DNA of 64,000 nucleotides from JAXLWB01 sp046328715 (GCA_046328715.1 JAXLWB010000045.1:1-64000), one strand, 5' to 3'; positions 1 to 9,668 are shown, numbered from the stretch's first letter. The notes: generated by a model from the sequence alone, not told the origin. A program made the numbers and translations.

Positions 1-424
1 TATCACTACGAATGGCAAGGTTGATCAGACCAAACGGTCCTGACAGCGCATAGGGCACAGGTAAGCTGTAGGCATAATAGGCGTGTTTGTCATCCAAACC
101 CTTGAGGCTGCGCTCCAATAATTCGTCGGGGCGGGCAATCATTTTGCTGCCGGGCCAGGTACGTCGAGCAAAACGGTTGATAAAGTAGCTGCCAATACTA
201 GCGGTCAAAAAACCGAGGGGCAAGGCCAGAAAACTAATCAACGTCCAATAATGATAAAGAAAGGGTGCAATGAGTCCATCCGGCGCAGGTTGATCGGGAG
301 GATACCAGGTTGGAACAAAACTGGCGATCATCCCCACAAACAATATCCCAAGCCCTGCCATACTAAAGCGCTTTCCCCACTTATCTTTGCGCAAAATATC
401 TTTTGAATTGCGATAAACTTTCAT
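1..424 (-). CDS. Membrane protein of unknown function, 3' end outside window
   Basis: An open frame starts with ATG at 424 (reading MKVYRNSKDILRKDKW) and runs without a stop off the left edge, giving 141 codons. Two hydrophobic stretches are visible, about residues 22-38 and 55-80, with a basic loop after the second. The region after them (RPDELLERSLKGLDDKHAYY, then SLPVPYALSGPFGLINLAIR) resembles the start of nuclease-related (NERD-like) domains seen in Chloroflexota membrane proteins, but this is from memory and the domain is cut. It follows plsX on the same strand after a perfect palindrome, so it probably has its own transcript. Gene call fairly sure, function not. Confidence 0.72.
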   Translation of the reverse strand, partial: MKVYRNSKDILRKDKWGKRFSMAGLGILFVGMIASFVPTWYPPDQPAPDGLIAPFLYHYWTLISFLALPLGFLTASIGSYFINRFARRTWPGSKMIARPDELLERSLKGLDDKHAYYAYSLPVPYALSGPFGLINLAIRSD

Positions 425-480
425 TCACTTTCCTTGTCTGAATTGCATATCATTCGCCAAAATGACCCAGCCAACAATCA

Positions 481-514
481 AACTTGATCGGCACTTTAAA
501 GTGCCGATCAAGTT
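481..514. terminator. Perfect 34-bp palindrome downstream of plsX
   Basis: Arms 481-497 and 498-514 are exact reverse complements with no loop (left arm AACTTGATCGGCACTTT). It sits 20 bp after the plsX stop and 57 bp before the start of the next minus-strand gene. It is most likely a transcription terminator for plsX, although no clear T-run follows; a dimeric repressor site for the next gene is possible. Confidence 0.6.
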
Positions 515-533
515 GGTAGCGCTTGGTCGTTAC

Positions 534-1565
534 TCATTCACCTGCTGGAACGCGCGCTGGCACAGCAGCCATATGATATTTTTCCATTGACCGCTCAATT
601 TTGCCAAGTACATCATGTTCGATTGCTTGTTTGGCTACACGAATGGCATGACGGATCGAAGGCGCTTTGCTGCGACCGTGGGTGACAATCACCAATCCTG
701 AAAGCCCCAACAAGACGGCCCCACCGTACTCGCTGTCATCCATGCGCACACGCAAGCGGTTGAGAACACTGCGTGAAACGAGCGCGCTGACCTGCGTGAG
801 CGGGTTGCGCATAAACTCTTCGCGCATCACATTTTGCAACAGTCGGGCTGTGGCTTCCGCCGTCTTAATAAAAATGTTGCCGGTAAAGCCGTCGGTCACC
901 ACCACATCGACCATGCCTTCAACGATTTCCTTGCTCTCCACATTGCCCAAAAAACGAATTCCAGGAGTGTTGGCCAACAATTGCGAACTGGCCAACACCA
1001 GTTGATTGCCCTTGCCGTCTTCTTCACCGTTGCTCAAAATGCGCACCGAAGGCGAAGAAACCCCAAAGACATGTTCAGAGTACAGACTGCCCATCAAGGC
1101 AAATTGCTGCAAATGTTCAGGGCGCACGTCGGCATTAGCCCCAATGTCAAGGATCAGGCAGAAGCCCTTGTGCGTTGGGAAGGGCGCAATCAGCGCAGGA
1201 CGCAGAATTCCCTTCATGCGCCCCACGTTAAAAATACCTGCCGCCAACGCGGCTCCGGTGTTGCCAGCGGTCACAAAGGCCTGGGCTTCACCGCTGCGCA
1301 CCATCTTGCAGGCGACAGACATCGAATTATTGGGTTTATTGCGCACGGCATTGGCTGGCTTGTCATCCATCTCGATCACTTCGGTAGCCGCCACAATGGG
1401 CAACTGTAAGCCTTTGGTCGAATGTTTAGCCAATTCCGGCTCGATAACTTCCGGTTTTCCCACCAGCGAAACAGTAATGTTGTAGGCTCGTGCAGCCTCT
1501 ACTGCGCCAGCAACAATTTCGTGAGGAGCATGATCGCCCCCCATTACGTCTAAAGCAATATTCAT
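534..1565 (-). CDS. plsX: Phosphate acyltransferase PlsX
   Basis: The 343-aa product begins MNIALDVMGGDHAPHEIVAG, the typical PlsX N-terminus, and keeps the conserved stretches AGNTGAALAAG, LDIGANADVRPEHL and TDGFTGNIFIKTAEA. PlsX makes acyl-phosphate from acyl-ACP and inorganic phosphate, the first step of the PlsX/PlsY route to phosphatidic acid; it is a peripheral membrane enzyme. Length matches the family. The ATG at 1565 has a good GGAAG site 7 nt upstream. The usual partners (rpmF, fabD, fabH, acpP) are not next to it here. It is a housekeeping gene and very likely functional. Confidence 0.97.
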   Translation of the reverse strand: MNIALDVMGGDHAPHEIVAGAVEAARAYNITVSLVGKPEVIEPELAKHSTKGLQLPIVAATEVIEMDDKPANAVRNKPNNSMSVACKMVRSGEAQAFVTAGNTGAALAAGIFNVGRMKGILRPALIAPFPTHKGFCLILDIGANADVRPEHLQQFALMGSLYSEHVFGVSSPSVRILSNGEEDGKGNQLVLASSQLLANTPGIRFLGNVESKEIVEGMVDVVVTDGFTGNIFIKTAEATARLLQNVMREEFMRNPLTQVSALVSRSVLNRLRVRMDDSEYGGAVLLGLSGLVIVTHGRSKAPSIRHAIRVAKQAIEHDVLGKIERSMEKYHMAAVPARVPAGE

Positions 1566-1680
1566 AGAGCTACTTCCACTAAAGACAAACGAACGCGTTC
1601 TGTAATTTGATTGCTATATATTGAGTTGATACACCAAAGATCGTCACAAGTTGCGCGTGGAGCGAGACTGCTACGTTACG

Positions 1681-1766
1681 TTATACCAATTGCCCGCTGA
1701 AAAGCCATGAATTTCAGCTATAGTTACGACGAAAATTCATGGCTTTTGCAGCCGCAATTGGTATTA
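1681..1766. repeat. MITE-like inverted repeat, copy 1 (ATACCAATTGC ends)
   Basis: The ends ATACCAATTGC (1683-1693) and GCAATTGGTAT (1754-1764) are inverted; the inner arms GAAAAGCCATGAATTT and AAATTCATGGCTTTT also pair. A related 87-bp sequence with the same ends occurs at 47200-47286. Both copies lie at the 3' end of a minus-strand gene, here about 10 bp after the stop of the LuxR-Kelch gene. Confidence 0.7.
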
Positions 1767-1776
1767 CATAGAAAGG

Positions 1777-3249
1777 CTACTGATCTTTACTGATCACAGG
1801 TAGCAAAAGACGATAGGAGCTTTGATACTCCAGCGCAACATCCAGATAATCGCCGCTCCAGCCACCGATCACATAGATTCGACCGTTGGTACTGACTGCG
1901 CCCAAATGCCGCCACACCCCTTGGACGGGCGAAGGAATATTCGTCCACTCGTTGGTGCTGATATCGTAGCGCTGATGAATCGGTGAAGGATTGGTTTCAT
2001 CGCCGCCCATCACATAAAGTGCAGAGCCATCGTATACCAGACTGAAGCCGTGGCGTGGTGTCGGCAACGGCGCTAACGCTTTCCACTGATTGCTGGTCAG
2101 ATCGTACACTTTGGTGAGATTCGAGTTATGTTGACCATCGCTGCCGCCGATCACATACAGTTTGTTATCGATGATGGCAGCCCCCAAAAACGCACGCGGA
2201 ACATCTAGTTTGGTTACCAACTGCCAGTTTGGAATACTCTTCGATTGTCCGTCAACCGCCAGACGCCAAACTTCACTATGCATTTGATCGCCATCCCAGC
2301 CGCCGATCAGGTAAAGCGAGTTGCTATCCGCAACCAAGGACGCTCCCACCAAGCGGTTTGGTAATTCACCCAAGGTCGACCAGGCAGCGTCGCCTTTGTG
2401 CCAGCGCAAAAGCTGATTACTTACCTGCGGGTCTCCCCCTTGTATTGGCTGTTCTGTGCCACCAGCTACAAAAATCGTCTCGCTGATCACCGTGGCAGCA
2501 CTGTTACTCAGCGGCACAGGCAGATCAATCTGCTTGCGCCAATCATTGAGACGCATGTCGTAAGCGTCCACCGTTGAGACAAGGCGGCCACCCGTCGTTT
2601 CGCCGCCGATGGTCACCAATTGTTCGCCGAGCAGTGCCAATGCCATTCGGCTACGCGGTTCAGGCAAAGCAGTCAAAAATTGCCAACGCGACAACGGCTG
2701 CACCTCAGCCACCGCAGAACTGACCTGCCCTGCATCTGTAAGCAAGCTGGGCGATGCCGTGGCACGTCCGCGCAGGGATGGCAGAAAGAAGGCGATTAGT
2801 GCGCCGAACAACGCAGTAACAAAATAGAAACGCTGAAAGTTACTCAACGCAAAAGGCACGGCGACCAACGGCTGCGGGTCGGGCGAGGGAGGAATTTCAC
2901 TTTCGATTATGGGGGTTGACTCTATCGGCGTTGCCTCGGGGGCTGGTGGAATCTCGACCCCAGGTACCGTGAGCCAGCCGCGCTGCACCAGCAACATCGA
3001 AGCCTCAGTACGACTACTCACCTGCAGCTTTTCAAAGATATTGCGCAGATGAACCTTAACCGTATGCGGGCTGATAATCAGTGTATGAGCAATTTCGCCG
3101 TTGCTTGCTCCGGTAGAAAGCAGCCGAGCCACTTCCATCTCACGCTCGCTAAGCGGATTCTCAAGCAATCGTCCATCTTGAATCAACGGCACGCCATGTT
3201 TCGGGGTGTCATGTTTCGCAATGGGCTCGTTGGGTTGTGCTGTACTCAT
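1777..3249 (-). CDS. Membrane-spanning LuxR-type HTH protein with Kelch propeller
   Basis: The 490-aa protein has three parts. Residues about 33-95 form a LuxR-type HTH (LSEREMEVARLLSTGASNGE, then SPHTVKVHLRNIFEKLQV). A proline-rich stretch leads to one transmembrane helix at about 138-158 (FYFVTALFGALIAFFLP). Residues about 200-475 carry Kelch repeats with repeated GG and YVIGG signatures, predicting a beta-propeller outside the cell. Inference: a one-component transmembrane regulator that senses an outside ligand with the propeller and binds DNA inside. The last residues (YRLLLPVISKDQ) resemble the FLP[LI]VxR tail of secreted proteins in this window. No strong ribosome site is visible before the ATG. 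Target genes are unknown; divergent from the 3425 gene. Confidence 0.9.
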   Translation of the reverse strand: MSTAQPNEPIAKHDTPKHGVPLIQDGRLLENPLSEREMEVARLLSTGASNGEIAHTLIISPHTVKVHLRNIFEKLQVSSRTEASMLLVQRGWLTVPGVEIPPAPEATPIESTPIIESEIPPSPDPQPLVAVPFALSNFQRFYFVTALFGALIAFFLPSLRGRATASPSLLTDAGQVSSAVAEVQPLSRWQFLTALPEPRSRMALALLGEQLVTIGGETTGGRLVSTVDAYDMRLNDWRKQIDLPVPLSNSAATVISETIFVAGGTEQPIQGGDPQVSNQLLRWHKGDAAWSTLGELPNRLVGASLVADSNSLYLIGGWDGDQMHSEVWRLAVDGQSKSIPNWQLVTKLDVPRAFLGAAIIDNKLYVIGGSDGQHNSNLTKVYDLTSNQWKALAPLPTPRHGFSLVYDGSALYVMGGDETNPSPIHQRYDISTNEWTNIPSPVQGVWRHLGAVSTNGRIYVIGGWSGDYLDVALEYQSSYRLLLPVISKDQ

Positions 3250-3333
3250 AGGTTTTATTATACCGATGCTGCCTTGGAAAGAACATTTTGCATACAGCAG
3301 AGATTCAAAGCGATACTAAAGAAAAGCATAAAA

Positions 3334-3384
3334 GTTGCAGAGTGGCAAAGTAAATACGACTAGACTACTTTGCCACTTTGCAAC
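3334..3384. repeat. Inverted repeat in the divergent promoter region
   Basis: Arms 3334-3352 and 3366-3384 (GTTGCAGAGTGGCAAAGTA against its complement) match at 18 of 19 positions with a 13-nt loop. It lies between two divergent genes, so it is not a simple terminator; it may be a 5'-leader hairpin of the 3425 gene or an operator. Confidence 0.5.
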
Positions 3385-3424
3385 TCTGCCGCTTTTCAAC
3401 TCTTCAACTTAGGACTCTACTATT

Positions 3425-5146
3425 ATGAACGATCTAACTTTAAGAAATGTTCTATCACTGATTACGACTTTTGTCGCAGGTCAGCGGATGTGGCAAATTG
3501 ATCTTCCCGATCATCCACACCACGGCGCTATCTATAACCAAGATTGGGGCACTGCCGAGCCTAAGGTAACAGGAAAGTTCCTGATCAACTGTGGCTATCT
3601 GGCTTTGAATGATGCCTTACCCGATACTCATCTTCTGGAACAGGCTGCCTTAGCGGCGGATTACCTGTTGCGATCCCGTCGCCCCAGTGGCTTGATCGAC
3701 CTCATCTCGGTCAATATTGATTCGGGGCCAGACACAGCATTTACGGTACAGGAGCTTTGTACGATCCTCGAATTGGCCCGCCAGCGTGTTGTGCAGCATC
3801 CAGCCTGGGAAGTGTTTATTCAAAAAGTAACCCAGTTTGTGCGCCAATCGGTGTCAGCGATGGCCAGCGGCGGCTTTCACACACCGAATCATCGTTGGGT
3901 GATCGTAGGAGCCTTGACCCAGGCACATCGACTTTTCCCCGATTTAGAGGTGCAGGAAGCAGTTGAACGTTACCTAGCGGAAGGGATCGACATCGACGCC
4001 GAGGGGCTTTTCATCGAACGCAGCATTGGCGTCTACGATGCAGTCAACGACCGTTCGCTGCTGCTGATTCATGAGAATTGGGATTGTCCTGCTGCGCTGC
4101 CTGCGGTACAACGTAATCTCGAAACCGATCTGCACCTGCTTCATGCCGATGGCAGCGCCGAAACTGGCCTGTCACGCCGCCAGGATTATGGTACTCGTCA
4201 GGTGGCGCTGGGATTGGTGCCCTATTTGCTCTGGCATCACCACTTTCAAGCCGATTCACGTTTTCTGCAGGCGGCGCATTGGCTTTGGCAACAGGCCATG
4301 CTCGACCGCAAGACGCCCAGTGTGGATCACGAAACTCACATCCACTGGCTGGCCTATGTGTTGATGAAATATGGGGATTCCAGTGCGCTACCCCAAGAGA
4401 GCAAGCTGACGGCAACAGAGAACGGCATTCCCGACAACTTTGTGCGCCACCTGCCGATCAACGGCATTCATCGAGTCCGTCGCGGTCTGCGCTGTGCCAC
4501 CTTTTTCCGCGACACCACACGCATCCTCACCCTGAGCCACGGTCAAGCCGAACTAAGTAGCCTCAAGATTAGTCAAACTTACTTTGGTCAATATATTGGT
4601 CGTTTTGTGGGTAATCAGATGACGCTGGAGGGCAATCAACTCATCTTGCGTTCGGAAGGGCGCAGCAATCCCCGCCGTCCGGCCTACGAGTTGCCGCTCG
4701 GTCGCCCGGTGCTGCCCGATCAGTGGCAAAGTACGATGAGTGAGCGAGAGTTGCGCTGGTTACCTCATGCGGTCAATACACTCACAGTTGGCGAAGTCGA
4801 AAGTGGCTTCGATCTGCGTCTGCAAACGCTGGAAGGGGCCGATCAGGTGGCGTTGCAAATTGCACTCGACTTTCCGCCCGGCGGCATTTGGGAGACAGCC
4901 GATACCCGTACCATGCCCCAAGCCGGTCAGGTGATCTTTCTCAAACAAGGGGTAGGAACGATGCGCTTCGGGCCGGACGTGATCGAGCTCAGCCCTGGTC
5001 ACCTCACCCACGGTATGTGGCAGATGCGCGAGGCCGAAAGTGCGCCCGACCACGTCCGGGTCCTGCTCACCTTCTTCACCCCCGTGGACTTCACGCTCAG
5101 CCTGCGCAGCTATTCGGGCCCGACTACGTTACTAAACCGAGGATGA
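3425..5146 (+). CDS. Putative (alpha/alpha)-toroid carbohydrate-active enzyme
   Basis: The 573-aa protein has no signal peptide. The first ~330 residues are helical with spaced Trp, His and acidic residues (IDLPDHPHHGAIYNQDWGTA, GGFHTPNHRWVIVGALTQA), a pattern I associate with (alpha/alpha)6-barrel glycosidases and heparinase II/III-like lyases. The last ~220 residues (from about LRCATFFRDTTRILTLSHG) look like a beta-sandwich. This two-domain layout fits polysaccharide lyases or unsaturated-glycoside hydrolases. The catalytic residues cannot be assigned by eye, so the substrate is unknown. It stands alone, divergent from the LuxR-Kelch gene and convergent with the SBBP gene. Confidence 0.85.
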   Translation: MNDLTLRNVLSLITTFVAGQRMWQIDLPDHPHHGAIYNQDWGTAEPKVTGKFLINCGYLALNDALPDTHLLEQAALAADYLLRSRRPSGLIDLISVNIDSGPDTAFTVQELCTILELARQRVVQHPAWEVFIQKVTQFVRQSVSAMASGGFHTPNHRWVIVGALTQAHRLFPDLEVQEAVERYLAEGIDIDAEGLFIERSIGVYDAVNDRSLLLIHENWDCPAALPAVQRNLETDLHLLHADGSAETGLSRRQDYGTRQVALGLVPYLLWHHHFQADSRFLQAAHWLWQQAMLDRKTPSVDHETHIHWLAYVLMKYGDSSALPQESKLTATENGIPDNFVRHLPINGIHRVRRGLRCATFFRDTTRILTLSHGQAELSSLKISQTYFGQYIGRFVGNQMTLEGNQLILRSEGRSNPRRPAYELPLGRPVLPDQWQSTMSERELRWLPHAVNTLTVGEVESGFDLRLQTLEGADQVALQIALDFPPGGIWETADTRTMPQAGQVIFLKQGVGTMRFGPDVIELSPGHLTHGMWQMREAESAPDHVRVLLTFFTPVDFTLSLRSYSGPTTLLNRG

Positions 5147-5205
5147 CGCTGAAAGGTATGCAATACACGAAATGAAATATCGCAACACGGCAAATAGATA
5201 AGGCA

Positions 5206-5273
5206 TTCCGTGTTCCCTGATTTCCGTGTTTATAAAAAAGGCTTTATAAACACGGAAATCAGGGAACACAGAA
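5206..5273. terminator. Long hairpin between convergent genes
   Basis: Arms 5206-5236 and 5243-5273 pair at 30 of 31 positions with a 6-nt loop. The hairpin lies between the plus gene ending at 5146 and the minus gene ending at 5378, as expected for a bidirectional terminator. The stem is much longer than a usual intrinsic terminator, so a palindromic repeat element is an alternative. Confidence 0.65.
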
Positions 5274-5377
5274 TCTTCAATTATTGGTTCAAGTCATCGT
5301 TTCGCTACATTGCTGTACCATTTCGTGTATTTCGTGCCTTTTGTGGTTCATTCCCCCTATCCAAACCGAATGTCAAC

Positions 5378-7600
5378 TCACCGTTGTAGAAGCGGCAGGT
5401 AGATCTGTGAGTTGCTTGGTGTTGGGGTAGCGAGCGTGATCTTGACAAGGAAGGCATCATCCTCTAGCGCTTTGGTTTTCTGGAATGCATTGGTCGTAGT
5501 CGGAAAACTGTTTGATTCAGTATCCCCCACCACATACGCATTGCCGTCGCCATCGACTACGATACCATTTGCCAGGTCGTCGTTACTGCCACCCACAAAG
5601 GTGCTCCACGCCAGGGCACCCGTAGCGGTGAGTTTGGTGGCAAACCCATCGTAACAATACCGTTCGTTACTACCCACATTGCAGATGCCATTGCCCAAGG
5701 TTGGTTGCGGCGCATCGCTGCTGCTCGGGAAATCGTCTGGCGAATTCGTCATACCGACCACATAGATGGCACCATGCTGATCCACGGTTATTCCATGCGC
5801 TTCCTCCCAATTCTCGCCCCCCAGATAAGTCGAATAGAGCAGATCGCTAAGCTGTGGGTTGAGTTTGCTGACAAAGGCATCGGTGAAATTGTCCATCCCT
5901 TGCTTTTGAGCTTGTAGCGCATTTTTCACCGGGAAATTGGCCGCAAAGGTGTAGCCAGTTACCCAAATATTGCCATCTTTGTCTAGCGCAATGCCGTTAG
6001 CGATGTCATTGCCCTTGCCACCCAAATAAGTGTAATAGGGAATCGACTTGCCATCAGCCGCCAGTTTGATCACCACTGCATCATCATAGGTGCAATCAAT
6101 CCCGTCGAACTCGACACAAAATGGCTGATAGCCACCATCATCCGCTTCGGAGAGGACGGCGTTGGTGCGTCCGCTGACATAGGCATTGCCTGCCCCATCA
6201 ACGGCAATGGCGCGTGCGCTGGTGCCATTGTCAAAACCCCGTTTAGCTAAACCGAAGAAGGCTTCATAGACAAGGGTGCTCATGTCTGCCTTGATTTTTT
6301 TGACAAAGGATTCAGGACCATAGGTGGCAGCAGCCTCGCCCGTCACATAGGCGTTGTCTTGCCCGTCAATCGCAATCGCATAGCCCACATCGTAAGAAGG
6401 TACGCCCAAATATCCGCTGTGCAGCAGCGCACCCGTCGCACTCAATTTCGCAATAAAGGCATCACTGTTGCCCTCGTAGGTAGACGAGAGAACATCTGCC
6501 GGAAAATTGGATGAGCGTGTCTCCCCTGTCACCCAAGCATTGCCCTGGCTGTCCAGCGCCACCCCAAAACTCGCTTCATCTGCGCTTCCACCGAGTAGGG
6601 TGGTGTAAAGTACGGCAGTGCCTTCCAAATTCAATTTGCTAACATAGAGATTGGTATTCCCTTTGGCGGGGCCACTGGCATTAGGGAAGTTGGTTGAGTA
6701 GGTTTGGCCTGTCACAACTACACTGCCATCCTTGGCGACAGCAATCGCTTTGCCATAATCGGTACTATTGCCGCCCAAATAGGTGCTGTAGCGGAAGGTC
6801 GGGTCGATGATGAGCGGAAGTTGTGGATCGTAATTAGCCAGTGCAAAGCGGACACTTGCATCTTCCAGCACAAAGCGAGCGGTGACTGGGTTGCGTCCAC
6901 CAAGTCCATCTTGCCAGGCGATCGGTGCCTCTTCGCGCAGCGTGCTGCCATCACCGAGTTGGATCAGTAGATCACCCGTAACAGAATCCAGCGTCACCGA
7001 TTGGGCCTCCTGATAGCGCCAGCGAATGAGGGCAGGGTTCGCATTGGGCGCTACGAAGTACGTTCCTTTCAACGCACCATTTTGACCGTCATAACGCAGG
7101 TTGATGCCGGGATAGAGATTATGATACAGTAGGGCCGCAAAGGTAGGGAGATTACTGCGCCACTGCGTAGGTGCGCCCACGTATGAATGATAAAGACCAG
7201 GCAAACGTTCAACCCCTTGAATCGACGTTTGCGGGTTGGCACCTTCCCACATCAGATGTAACGAGGTCGGTGCATCCGCTTGATGGGCAGGTAATGTCAA
7301 CGTAACACGAGTCGCTGCAAAACTAAGTGTGCCACCGAGAGCATCGGCTTGCATCTGCACCTCGGTTGGGGATTGTCCTTGGTTGGGAATAAACGCAAGC
7401 GGCAGCTCGGCAAAATTGGAATTGGTCACCGTAGACGGCGGAGCAGGCGGCAACATGAGAGAGCGTAGCGTTTGTGGCTGCTGTGGCAGCAGCCACGCAA
7501 CCAGGACAGCCACTACATTCAACAAACGTCCCAGAGACATGATCGATAGGAATGGGGTGAATGGCAGGGGAGATCGTTGAATGGCAAAAAGCGAGTTCAT
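5378..7600 (-). CDS. Secreted SBBP-repeat beta-propeller protein
   Basis: The 740-aa product starts with a long signal region (LLNVVAVLVAWLLPQQP). An N-terminal domain of about 200 residues (LPLAFIPNQGQSPTEVQMQA) is the type that precedes SBBP repeats. From about residue 270 to 715 there are repeated blocks of the form YSTYLGGxxxDxGxxIAVDxxGNxYVTGxTxSxxFP, the SBBP (seven-bladed propeller) repeat. The C-terminus is SQIYLPLLQR, the short tail shared by other secreted proteins here. An AAAGGA site lies 9 nt before the ATG. It probably acts at the cell surface; ligand unknown. Confidence 0.93.
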   Translation of the reverse strand: MNSLFAIQRSPLPFTPFLSIMSLGRLLNVVAVLVAWLLPQQPQTLRSLMLPPAPPSTVTNSNFAELPLAFIPNQGQSPTEVQMQADALGGTLSFAATRVTLTLPAHQADAPTSLHLMWEGANPQTSIQGVERLPGLYHSYVGAPTQWRSNLPTFAALLYHNLYPGINLRYDGQNGALKGTYFVAPNANPALIRWRYQEAQSVTLDSVTGDLLIQLGDGSTLREEAPIAWQDGLGGRNPVTARFVLEDASVRFALANYDPQLPLIIDPTFRYSTYLGGNSTDYGKAIAVAKDGSVVVTGQTYSTNFPNASGPAKGNTNLYVSKLNLEGTAVLYTTLLGGSADEASFGVALDSQGNAWVTGETRSSNFPADVLSSTYEGNSDAFIAKLSATGALLHSGYLGVPSYDVGYAIAIDGQDNAYVTGEAAATYGPESFVKKIKADMSTLVYEAFFGLAKRGFDNGTSARAIAVDGAGNAYVSGRTNAVLSEADDGGYQPFCVEFDGIDCTYDDAVVIKLAADGKSIPYYTYLGGKGNDIANGIALDKDGNIWVTGYTFAANFPVKNALQAQKQGMDNFTDAFVSKLNPQLSDLLYSTYLGGENWEEAHGITVDQHGAIYVVGMTNSPDDFPSSSDAPQPTLGNGICNVGSNERYCYDGFATKLTATGALAWSTFVGGSNDDLANGIVVDGDGNAYVVGDTESNSFPTTTNAFQKTKALEDDAFLVKITLATPTPSNSQIYLPLLQR

Positions 7601-7854
7601 GGGTAGGTTTCCTTTTCAACAGTGTGTTGAAAACTATTATTCAGACGCTGAAAGCTTGACCAGCACTTTTCGTGCATGTACGTTTCATCTCTTCTAGCCA
7701 ATCGTTTGAAGCGTGAAGTGATGGTCAAATGGACTCAGGCTGAACAGTTACACGCAACCTGCTACTGGCACTATTCAACCAAAAAAGGGCAGCGCGCAAC
7801 AGTAGCAAGTGAGACAGCAAGCGAGACAAAAAGAGGTACAGATAAGTAGACAAG

Positions 7855-7955
7855 TTACAGTATTCAGGCGATCCTCTTCCGGGAAGGCTCTTGCGCAAGT
7901 GAATCTATAACAACTTACCCTTCCCGGAAACTGGTACAGAAGGGGCTGAATCGAT
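7855..7955. repeat. CTTCCGGGAAGG intergenic element, copy A
   Basis: CTTCCGGGAAGG (7876-7887) and CCTTCCCGGAA (7919-7929) form an inverted repeat. Read on the minus strand, about 95 bp align with 31432-31530, including the flanks TTCAGCCCCTTC and GATCGCCTGAAT. A third, looser copy is at 38190-38325. The rest of the 7601-8196 gap shows no gene I can support. Confidence 0.65.
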
Positions 7956-8196
7956 ACGACAAGTTGCTTGTCTGGGCTAGGTGCATGGTTTATAATCACC
8001 CAAATCTTGATAGTGTGGCAGATGAGCAAATAACTTGTCTATGATGACTTATGGCAACAAATGAAAGAGCGTTCTGCAGATTGCCAGCCAATATACGAAC
8101 AGGGGCGAGCCCTGGCGGTATAAGAACAAAAACCACCCTATCGCTTTGAATGGATCGAACAATTGGTAACTACGAACGTGAGAAGGAATGTTTGCC

Positions 8197-9465
8197 ATGA
8201 AGATTGAACTTGCCTATGGACGCACGGGAGTGACTGTCGATCTGCCTGATCGTACGGACGTAATTACCTCCCGCTTTACGCCCGGCCTGCCCGACGAAGC
8301 CACAGCGATCCGCAACGCCCTGCACAACCCGATTGCCTCAGCACCGCTGGCTAGCAAGGTAAAGCCAGGCGACAAAGTGGTGATCTCGCACAGTGACATC
8401 ACCCGCGCCACACCCAACGATCGGATTCTGCCTGTCCTGCTGGCCGAACTAGAGTCCGTCGGGGTTCGACGGGAGGATATCACGCTGCTCAACGCGCTGG
8501 GCACCCATCGTCCACAGACCGCAGCCGAATTGCGCGCCATGTTGGGCGATTTTGTGGTGGACAACTATCGCTGCCTGCAACACAACGCCTTTGAAGACAG
8601 CAACCTTGTCTCGTTGGGCACCACTTCTTTTGGCAATCCGGTACGGGTCAACCGTCTACTGGTCGAGTCAGATGTACGAATCTACACAGGATTCATTGAG
8701 CCGCACTTTTTTGCGGGCTTTAGCGGTGGTCCCAAGGCAGTTTTACCTGCCCTAGCCGGTCAGGAAAGTGTACTGAGCAACCACGGGCGCGAGATGATCG
8801 CCCATCCCAAGGCCACTTGGGGCAGTACTTTTGGCAATCCGTTGTGGGAAGAGATGCGCGAAGTCGCGCTCCTAACCAATCCAACCTTGCTCCTCAACGT
8901 GGCCATGAACTCTCAGAAACAGATCACGGGCGTCTTTGCAGGCGACTTGATCGAGGCCCATCGCCAAGGCTGTGAATTTGTACGTCAGAGTGCGATGGTT
9001 GCAGTCGATGCGCCCTACGACATCGTGATCACGACCAATGCTGGCTACCCACTCGATCAGAATCTCTATCAATGTGTCAAAGGGATGAGTGCGGCACGCC
9101 AGATCGTACGCCAAGGCGGAGCGATCATTTTGGCGGGTGCCTGTGCGGATGGTTTACCCGATCACGGTCGCTATGCAGCACTGTTGCAAGAAGGCGGATC
9201 ACCACAAGGCGTGCTCGACCTCATCGCTCGCCCCGGTTTTAGCGAACAGGATCAATGGCAGGTGCAGATCCAGGCATTGGTTCAGCAGCACGCCGATGTC
9301 TATGTCTACAGCGGCGGTTTGAGCGATACGCAGATCGAACGGGCGCTCTTTACCCCTTGCCGCAACATTGAAGCGATGGTGGATTGCCTTCTGGAAAGAT
9401 ATGGCACGAACGCCCGCATCTGTGCCATGCCCGAAGGGCCAATGACGATTGCCTATTTGAGCTAA
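8197..9465 (+). CDS. Lactate racemase-like (LarA family) protein
   Basis: The product (422 aa from the ATG at 8197) matches the LarA/DUF2088 family: KPGDKVVISHSDITRATPN, LNALGTHRPQT, then a region with FIEPHFFAGFSGGPKAVLPA. LarA enzymes racemise 2-hydroxy acids such as lactate using a nickel pincer cofactor made by LarB, LarC and LarE. The conserved GTHR and EPHFFAGFSGG stretches suggest that the His ligand region is intact. I choose 8197 rather than 8188 because GAAGGA (8182-8187) touches the first ATG but sits 9 nt from the second. No lar cofactor genes are in the window, so the substrate and cofactor supply are open. Confidence 0.9.
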   Translation: MKIELAYGRTGVTVDLPDRTDVITSRFTPGLPDEATAIRNALHNPIASAPLASKVKPGDKVVISHSDITRATPNDRILPVLLAELESVGVRREDITLLNALGTHRPQTAAELRAMLGDFVVDNYRCLQHNAFEDSNLVSLGTTSFGNPVRVNRLLVESDVRIYTGFIEPHFFAGFSGGPKAVLPALAGQESVLSNHGREMIAHPKATWGSTFGNPLWEEMREVALLTNPTLLLNVAMNSQKQITGVFAGDLIEAHRQGCEFVRQSAMVAVDAPYDIVITTNAGYPLDQNLYQCVKGMSAARQIVRQGGAIILAGACADGLPDHGRYAALLQEGGSPQGVLDLIARPGFSEQDQWQVQIQALVQQHADVYVYSGGLSDTQIERALFTPCRNIEAMVDCLLERYGTNARICAMPEGPMTIAYLS

Positions 9466-9623
9466 TCTGAACAAGATCGAGCAATCTCTCATTTGACAAA
9501 GCACATCCAACAAAACGTTTTTCAAGACAACTTAATATTTCCTTTATAAGACAAACAGTTTACAATACGCTCCTTACCCCAACCGCACCATTTTGGTATG
9601 TAGTTCGTCCTCAAAAGTTTTAA

Positions 9624-9668
9624 AAAGAGGATTGCAGGGTACTCCCAACGTTACCTGCAATCCTCTTT
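9624..9668 (+). terminator. Hairpin after the LarA-like gene
   Basis: Perfect 15-bp arms AAAGAGGATTGCAGG (9624-9638) and its complement (9654-9668) with a 15-nt loop. It lies 158 bp after the stop at 9465. The rest of 9466-9786 contains no supported gene; an AAGGAG ribosome site for the next gene ends it. Confidence 0.6.

Noticed and set aside
834..1409. Plus-strand frames inside plsX
   Set aside because: Antisense to a conserved housekeeping gene.
7775..8029. 84-codon minus-strand frame near repeat copy A
   Set aside because: It is Cys-rich without known pattern, and part of it is simply the translated repeat element, as at 31481.
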